From assembly GCA_021844645.1 (NCBI GenBank), contig JAKBTA010000043.1, positions 1 through 10,733 on the forward strand: 10,733 nt of DNA. Reading direction: 5' to 3'. Below, one piece after another: positions 7,128 through 10,733 of this stretch. The notes beneath the pieces are model-generated. The model was given only the letters and a program-made list of their open reading frames with translations, was not told where the DNA came from and made no database searches. Source of the DNA: Nitrospirota bacterium (lineage in GTDB: Bacteria > Nitrospirota_A > Leptospirillia > Leptospirillales > Leptospirillaceae). The stretch's first letter is position 1; each line of letters begins with the position of its first letter. Made by a program: the position numbers and the translations under genes.

Positions 7128-7153
7128 GCATTCCTCTCAGGAGACCTTGTGAC

Positions 7154-7531
7154 CTAAAGGAAGGGAAGGAAAAGATCTGCTTCGGAAGACAATTGGCCCA
7201 AATGAACCTGTGTCTCAAAGGAAACCCCACGAGGCAAATTTTCCGCCAGGAGACCTCTTGGTTCCGCTGTACTCTGGCATACCAGAATTTCTCCTCCTGA
7301 AGACAGGACTGGAGCCAAAGGAAACGAGGCAGGATCCCTGTAGTTTCTTGGAAGAAGCCCAAGGACAGCATCATCCATGACAAAAAGGGTCAGTCTGGCT
7401 CCTGTCGAAAGAAACGCCAGAGCCATTCTGATGGCCAAAAAAAACTGGGTCATTTCCGGACTTTTGACAAGAAGCACGACTACATGTTTTTGACTTTCAG
7501 ACACCGCCCTAGATTCCGGACTCAATGGCAT
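7154..7531 (-). CDS. DsrE/TusD-like protein with conserved cysteine
   Basis: This 125-residue protein is the probable sulfur-carrying subunit of the trio. After a 15-residue leader it has HVVVLLVKSP, then AIRMALAFLSTGARLTLFVMDDAV (33-56), the usual DsrE strand-helix-strand, and GEILVCQSTAEPRGL (80-94). Cys85 aligns with the catalytic Cys78 known in E. coli TusD and in DsrE. The closing HLGQLSSEADLFLPF matches the family's final helix and strand. The start at 7531 lies inside the 3' end of the upstream gene (23-bp overlap) and has AGGG about eight bases upstream, suggesting coupled translation. Family membership is fairly firm; a role in tRNA thiolation versus sulfur oxidation cannot be decided. 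Confidence 0.77.
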   Translation of the reverse strand: MPLSPESRAVSESQKHVVVLLVKSPEMTQFFLAIRMALAFLSTGARLTLFVMDDAVLGLLPRNYRDPASFPLAPVLSSGGEILVCQSTAEPRGLLAENLPRGVSFETQVHLGQLSSEADLFLPFL

Positions 7532-8117
7532 GACAAAGCCCTACCATATTGGCCAACGTCTTTTGAAAAACAGCAGGATTGGTTTCCTGGACACCATCAA
7601 ACTGCTTCGAGAAGAGAATCCGGCCATCCCAGACCAGCACCTGATTATACGGGGTCATTTCCCCCAATGCATTGACAACAGGTGGCATAGACAACACACG
7701 CTGTGTTTCTTCCGCATTCGGTGACCGAACATCAAATGGAACGGGAATATCAAGCGCAGGACCAACTTCCGCCTGAAGCTTGACCAGATCTTCCGGTTTG
7801 GGCTTCCGAAAACCATCCTTCTGGAGGAGGACAAAATGGGCATCAGAAGCAATCCCGAGCTCCGAAACCAGATTCAAGACACTCACAGTATGATTTTCAG
7901 AAGTGTGAAAAAAAACACGGAGATCCCGCCCATCCACATGTCCCTCAAACCAAGGGTATGAGATGATGTTATCCCTCCCTGCCCGACCGTCGAGTTTTTT
8001 TGCCAACTCCTGAAAATCCGCAAATATTTTTTGCCGGTTCATGAAGCCATGAACAAAAAAAGCAAGTCCGACAACAGCTATCAAACCAAAAAACGTCAAC
8101 GGAATATAATTAATCAT
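7509..8117 (-). CDS. single-pass membrane protein of unknown function, first gene of operon
   Basis: I do not recognise this 202-residue protein. It has one N-terminal membrane segment (about residues 5-25) and then a soluble domain of mixed helix and strand. The stretch SYPWFEGHVDGRDLRVFFHTSENHTVSV resembles the G-x-v-x-G-r-x-v-x-v strands of small membrane-anchored proteins that test an applied surface, but that is only a visual impression. The start is supported by AGGA seven bases upstream of the ATG at 8117. The gene lies just after a strong terminator, so it is probably the first gene of the operon, although no clear promoter was found in 8118-8158. It overlaps the DsrE-like gene by 23 bp, which ties its expression to the sulfur-relay trio. 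Confidence 0.8.
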   Translation of the reverse strand: MINYIPLTFFGLIAVVGLAFFVHGFMNRQKIFADFQELAKKLDGRAGRDNIISYPWFEGHVDGRDLRVFFHTSENHTVSVLNLVSELGIASDAHFVLLQKDGFRKPKPEDLVKLQAEVGPALDIPVPFDVRSPNAEETQRVLSMPPVVNALGEMTPYNQVLVWDGRILFSKQFDGVQETNPAVFQKTLANMVGLCHAIESGI

Positions 8118-8158
8118 GGATTGATCCTAGCATATTTGAGAATGAGGGAAAAAGGGAT

Positions 8159-8206
8159 AAAAAAAGGGCTGGACCCAGCAAACTCCGGGAAGCCAGCCCT
8201 CTTTTT
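8159..8206 (-). terminator. intrinsic terminator after the YCF48-like gene
   Basis: AGGGCTGG (8165-8172) pairs perfectly with CCAGCCCT (8193-8200) around a 20-nt loop. On the minus strand the stem is followed by seven T (8165-8159). On the plus strand it is followed by CTTTTT, so it could work in both directions. It separates the YCF48-like gene from the downstream operon. Confidence 0.85.
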
Positions 8207-8224
8207 CAGAAAAGATCCTCTGGA

Positions 8225-9295
8225 TCAGCTATTCCCCAAGTGAAGGATCATGCCTCCAACACCAACAATCCAGCCGCTACCTGGTCCCTGAAAAGAAATA
8301 TTATAAAGATCCAGGCCGGTCCCTGAAGGAATCAGGCTCCAATGATTGCCACCATCGGTAGTTTTCAGAAGTATCCCCATAACACCGACAGCATAGCCTG
8401 TTTTATCATCCACAAAAGTGATCGCATGAAGGTCATTCAGCTCCCGTTCATCGCCTTCGATTCCTCGACCAAGAGGTCCAACACCCATCCCGTTCTGGAT
8501 GGACCAGGAGATACCTCCATTTGAGGAAAACTCTATGATTCCATGCGTACCAACCGCCCAACCATGGGTTGCATCAGAGAAATAGACACCATAAAGATCT
8601 TTCCCAACCGGGTTTCGTTTCTTGCTCCAGGTCGCACCACCATCTGTTGTAACAAGAACAAGGCCATCCTGACCAACTGCCCATCCGTTTGAAGGATTGC
8701 TCTTCAGAAAGAAGATACTCATGATCCATTGGGCTGTATCTGTAGACACCTTTTTCCAGGTTGCCCCTCCATCGGTTGTGTGGAGAAGCGTCCCAGCAAA
8801 ACCTCCCGCAAAGCCTTCTGTCGGATTCAGGAAGGTCACGGTATAGAGATCAAATCGAACACCGGAGTTCTGAGGGACCCAAGTTTTGCCACCATCGTCA
8901 GTCGTCAGGATTGTGCCCTGGTTCCCAACGATCCAGCCCTTGGTCGGGCTCACAAATGCTGCTGACTGAAGCCAGTGGGTTGTTCCGGAAACCTGAGCCG
9001 TCCATGTTTTCCCGGAATCGGATGTGTGAAGGATGGAACCGGAAGCTCCCGTTACCCAGCCTTCCGAAGGGCTGACAAAAGAAAGTCCATTAAAAGGAAT
9101 ACTGATATCAAGGGAGTCCCTGAATACCCATCCTCCGAATTTGGGATCATCCGAAGCGATGGCCTTGCTGACAGGGCTGACAAAAACTCCTACAGACAGA
9201 AGGAAAGCAGCAAACGTACCCAATACCATAGATGCCTTATTTGCGAAACCAGTCTTCCCAAGTTTCAATGCATTTTTACCATTAGATCCTGTCAT
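8225..9295 (-). CDS. YCF48-like seven-bladed beta-propeller, exported
   Basis: This 356-residue protein has an N-terminal signal peptide (basic region 7-22, hydrophobic core about 23-41, likely cleavage near AIA-SDD) and a beta-propeller made of about seven YCF48/BNR-type repeats. The repeats show GW(x)VG...G.IL.T.DGG.TW, for example SEGWVTGASGSILHTSDSGKTW and TKGWIVGNQGTILTTDDGGKTW. The last blade lacks its terminal strand, which the N-terminal GGWVFRDSLD could supply, the usual velcro closure. In cyanobacteria and plants YCF48 assists photosystem II assembly; homologues in non-photosynthetic bacteria have no settled role. The start at 9295 is preferred because GGGGAGG precedes it; a frame extending to 9358 would give an unusually long n-region. 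It is monocistronic, with a terminator after it and a long structured leader before it. Confidence 0.9.
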   Translation of the reverse strand: MTGSNGKNALKLGKTGFANKASMVLGTFAAFLLSVGVFVSPVSKAIASDDPKFGGWVFRDSLDISIPFNGLSFVSPSEGWVTGASGSILHTSDSGKTWTAQVSGTTHWLQSAAFVSPTKGWIVGNQGTILTTDDGGKTWVPQNSGVRFDLYTVTFLNPTEGFAGGFAGTLLHTTDGGATWKKVSTDTAQWIMSIFFLKSNPSNGWAVGQDGLVLVTTDGGATWSKKRNPVGKDLYGVYFSDATHGWAVGTHGIIEFSSNGGISWSIQNGMGVGPLGRGIEGDERELNDLHAITFVDDKTGYAVGVMGILLKTTDGGNHWSLIPSGTGLDLYNISFQGPGSGWIVGVGGMILHLGNS

Positions 9296-9323
9296 CATAC
9301 CTCCCCTGAAAACCCATCCCCAT
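9282..9323 (-). CDS. 13-codon upstream ORF overlapping the YCF48-like start
   Basis: ATG at 9323 is preceded at five bases by AAGGAG, a stronger ribosome site than that of many genes here. It opens a 13-residue frame (MGMGFQGRYDDRI) in a different frame from the propeller gene. The uORF runs across that gene's start codon and stops inside its codons 4-5. It could couple or limit translation of the propeller gene. The site may instead be a chance product of the A/G-rich leader. Confidence 0.3.
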   Translation of the reverse strand: MGMGFQGRYDDRI

Positions 9324-9382
9324 GAATTCTCCTTCTTTCCGCCTTTCATCAAAGACATTTGGCGAAAACAAAGACAACCCCA

Positions 9383-9490
9383 TCACCTTAAGTTTTTTAT
9401 AACCCGGGAAATATATCTTGTTGCCTCTCCATTGGAGAGCATTGCCCCCAAGCCGAGGCCATCATCGTAGTGAACACTCAGAAGATCCAT
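9383..9490 (-). CDS. possible 35-residue small ORF in the leader
   Basis: An open frame begins with ATG at 9490 and gives a 35-residue peptide starting MDLLSVHYDDGLGLGAM and ending VIKNLR, with reasonable composition. The frame stays open about 13 codons upstream of the ATG. No ribosome site precedes it and its start overlaps a proposed RNA stem. It may be a small protein, a decayed gene end or chance. Confidence 0.2.
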   Translation of the reverse strand: MDLLSVHYDDGLGLGAMLSNGEATRYISRVIKNLR

Positions 9491-9556
9491 GAAGCTGCGC
9501 GCAACCCGAGAAATTTGGCAGCCTCCCCGTCAAGGTTGATCATGGACGGGATCTTC
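9422..9556 (-). promoter_or_regulatory. structured 5' leader with possible pseudoknot (riboswitch-like candidate)
   Basis: On the transcribed (minus) strand, bases 9556-9540 pair with 9492-9481: a 12-bp stem made of GAAGAT and CCATGA against TCATGGATCTTC, interrupted by one 5-nt bulge. Inside it, CAACC (9538-9534) can pair with GGTTG (9506-9502), and GCTGC (9522-9518) with GCAGC (9498-9494). The order a-b-a'-b' would be a pseudoknot. A further hairpin with loop ATT lies at 9422-9441. All of this lies between a consensus promoter and the propeller gene. I could not match it to a known riboswitch class. Confidence 0.4.
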
Positions 9557-9609
9557 CCTTAAATAGGGCATAAAATAATGACTTAGATCGCATATCGAAT
9601 TGGGGGAAA

Positions 9610-9638
9610 ATTCTACTGAACACATCCCTGATTGTCAA
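9610..9638 (-). promoter_or_regulatory. sigma70-type promoter for the YCF48-like gene
   Basis: On the minus strand TTGACA (9638-9633) is followed by exactly 17 bp and TAGAAT (9615-9610), matching the consensus at 6/6 and 5/6. Transcription should start near 9603, giving a leader of about 308 nt before the start codon at 9295. It lies downstream of the terminator of the preceding outer-membrane gene, so it founds an independent transcript. Confidence 0.75.
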
Positions 9639-9682
9639 ACAAGCAATAGAAAACAAATGGCGACAAGATCTAAGGTGATCCT

Positions 9683-9714
9683 AAAAAAGCCATCGGGAGG
9701 GACCTCCCGATGGC
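9683..9714 (-). terminator. intrinsic terminator after the small outer-membrane protein gene
   Basis: GCCATCGGGAGG pairs with CCTCCCGATGGC in a near-perfect stem (about 9689-9700 with 9703-9714) and a very short loop. On the minus strand it runs into TTTTTT (9688-9683). It starts 24 bp after the stop codon of the outer-membrane gene. Confidence 0.93.
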
Positions 9715-9738
9715 TTTCAGACAACTCCATACATTTCA

Positions 9739-10401
9739 TTAAAAATAGTAACGGAAACCTGTATTGAAGTTCATCACAGATCCCAAAAATCCAAAACCGG
9801 TCGGATTGTTTGGGCCAGTTACAAAATCCACGCTGACCGGATTCCACTGTCCATAGATCGAAAGCCTTGGCATATCGGACAATGCGTGCTCAATACCCAT
9901 GCCTGCAGAAAGATAGATGGAAGAATTGGCATCGCTACCGGAACCGAACGCTCCCATAAACTGAATATTGCCATAAAGAATCGTCCGGGACGTTTCGACC
10001 AGAGCAATCATTGGCTCAAGCTCAAGCGTTGTCAGAAAGTTTGTTCCCGGGCTGACAGAAGGGAATCCAAAACCGAGTCCACCATCCAACCCGAACGTCT
10101 TGTTGAACCAGTACCTTGCACCAACAAAACCGACACTCGTGCTATCCGTTGCCCCAGGGGTAATCTCCATCGGAGACCAGGACAAACCCACCCCTATTTT
10201 ACCGATATCCGAAAAAGTGCCACCAGAGGAAGATCCTGACCCAGTGCTTGAGCTCTGGGAGGAGGTTGTCACTTCAGGAGAATCCTCGGAAGAAACACTG
10301 CTCGCAGCTTTTGCGTGAACCGGTTGAAAAAAGACAGCTGACAAGACGAACGAGGATAAGAAAACAACTTTCAGAAAAGAACGAACACTGTTTGACGCCA
10401 T
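9739..10401 (-). CDS. small outer-membrane beta-barrel protein
   Basis: This 220-residue protein has a clear signal peptide (residues 1-30, basic then hydrophobic, probable cleavage near VHA-KA), a Ser/Thr/Gly-rich linker at 32-60, and then about 160 residues of alternating hydrophobic and polar strands with aromatic girdles, for example GARYWFNKTFGLDGGLGFGF. It ends in GFRYYF, a terminal Phe signal for outer-membrane insertion. The size suggests an eight-stranded barrel of the OmpA/OmpW/opacity-porin fold, but I cannot assign a named family or function. GAGGAG six bases upstream supports the start. It is monocistronic with its own terminator. The 209 bp upstream show only weak promoter hexamers; a TATGAT lies near 10525. 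Confidence 0.83.
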   Translation of the reverse strand: MASNSVRSFLKVVFLSSFVLSAVFFQPVHAKAASSVSSEDSPEVTTSSQSSSTGSGSSSGGTFSDIGKIGVGLSWSPMEITPGATDSTSVGFVGARYWFNKTFGLDGGLGFGFPSVSPGTNFLTTLELEPMIALVETSRTILYGNIQFMGAFGSGSDANSSIYLSAGMGIEHALSDMPRLSIYGQWNPVSVDFVTGPNNPTGFGFLGSVMNFNTGFRYYF

Positions 10402-10544
10402 TCAATACTCCTCATGAAAACCATAAAAGTTAAGAACCAAAACACAACGTGAAAAATGTCCTTGACAAAACAAAACACCCATTGCCACTCAAGACACAGA
10501 GGTAATGCCGGATGCATTTTATCATATTTTAAAGTATTCTCCCC

Positions 10545-10580
10545 AAAAATCGGTGATACCCATCACAGGAACAATGTGAT
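10545..10580 (-). terminator. weak terminator or alternating hairpin after the HAD-like gene
   Basis: On the minus strand GTGAT, loop GGGT and ATCAC (10566-10553) are followed by CGA and TTTTT (10549-10545). The same GTGAT can instead pair with an upstream ATCACA (10580-10575), so two mutually exclusive hairpins are possible. The short 5-bp stem makes termination uncertain. Confidence 0.35.
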
Positions 10581-10610
10581 CTCACGAAATATCCTGATAC
10601 ACTCCACAGT

Positions 10611-10733
10611 TCAGGGCAGCGAAAGCACATCCTGAAGCTGGATCTTCCCGACATCCGGATAAACCCTGTCCGCATGGGAAAAAGATTGTGGGGAGTAGGT
10701 ATGGCAAACGGCAAATGCTTTTAACCCCGCGCG
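10611..10733 (-). CDS. HAD-like hydrolase, C-terminal end only (runs off the window)
   Basis: The minus-strand frame is open from the right edge to TGA at 10613-10611 and encodes the last 40 residues of a longer protein. RAGLKAFAVCHTYSPQSFSHADRVYPDV resembles the end of haloacid-dehalogenase superfamily phosphatases of the phosphoglycolate phosphatase/beta-phosphoglucomutase type. There, (A)GxxxxAVxxTYxxxxLxxAD follows the catalytic motif IV and precedes a final helix. The active-site Asp motifs are outside the window, so function and length cannot be judged. The frame is too short and truncated to be certain, but the pattern is distinctive. Confidence 0.6.
   Translation of the reverse strand, partial: RAGLKAFAVCHTYSPQSFSHADRVYPDVGKIQLQDVLSLP

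Noticed and set aside
9033..9470. Plus-strand open frame of 145 codons across the start of the YCF48-like gene
   Set aside because: No ribosome site or family resemblance; it is mostly antisense to the signal peptide and first repeats of a convincing gene.
10462..10467. TTGACA on the plus strand
   Set aside because: No -10 at 16-18 bp and no plus-strand gene follows.
10562..10580. ATCACA-N7-TGTGAT as a CRP/FNR-type site
   Set aside because: The half-sites point the wrong way compared with TGTGA-N6-TCACA; it is better read as part of a hairpin.
10529..10714. Minus-strand 61-codon frame at the right end
   Set aside because: It overlaps, in another frame, the C-terminal coding end of a HAD-like protein, which has a clear family pattern; this frame has none.

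Overview
The window looks like chromosomal DNA of a Gram-negative bacterium. Two genes encode signal-peptide proteins that end in the terminal Phe typical of outer-membrane beta-barrels, and a third encodes a periplasmic beta-propeller. Base composition is close to 50% GC. The mix of gene families would fit an acidophilic Nitrospirota such as Leptospirillum, but no marker gene is present and this assignment is only a guess. There is no rRNA, tRNA, CRISPR array, transposase or phage gene.

Left part (1-2520): an OmpL-like porin (BBP2 type) lies on the minus strand. A 396-bp intergenic region separates it from a divergent plus-strand DUF2231-type membrane protein. That region holds four compact hairpins downstream of a sigma54-like element, all oriented toward the porin. 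The DUF2231 reading frame runs 121 bp into the 3' end of the next gene, on the opposite strand.

Centre-left (2398-4724): a PLP-dependent trans-sulfuration enzyme (minus) and a divergent plus-strand protein share a 92-bp intergenic region with overlapping promoter elements. The plus-strand protein reads as a degenerate GGDEF domain followed by a degenerate, shortened HD-GYP domain, so it is probably a c-di-GMP pseudo-enzyme.

Centre (4741-8117): a tightly packed minus-strand operon of six genes. In transcription order they are a one-pass membrane protein of unknown function, DsrE/TusD-like, DsrF/TusC-like and DsrH/TusB-like sulfur-relay proteins, and then OppC/DppC-like and OppB/DppB-like ABC permeases. 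Several genes overlap by 4 bp (ATGA). No substrate-binding protein, ABC ATPase, TusA, TusE or MnmA homologue is in the window.

Right part (8159-10733): three minus-strand transcription units. A seven-bladed YCF48-like periplasmic propeller has a near-consensus promoter about 300 nt upstream, and the intervening leader can fold into a long stem enclosing a possible pseudoknot. Upstream of it is a small outer-membrane beta-barrel protein with a strong intrinsic terminator. At the right edge is the C-terminal end of a HAD-like phosphatase that continues outside the window.

The most unusual elements are the structured leader of the propeller gene, the DsrEFH-like trio joined to an orphan permease pair, the pseudo GGDEF/HD-GYP protein and the structured leader of the porin.
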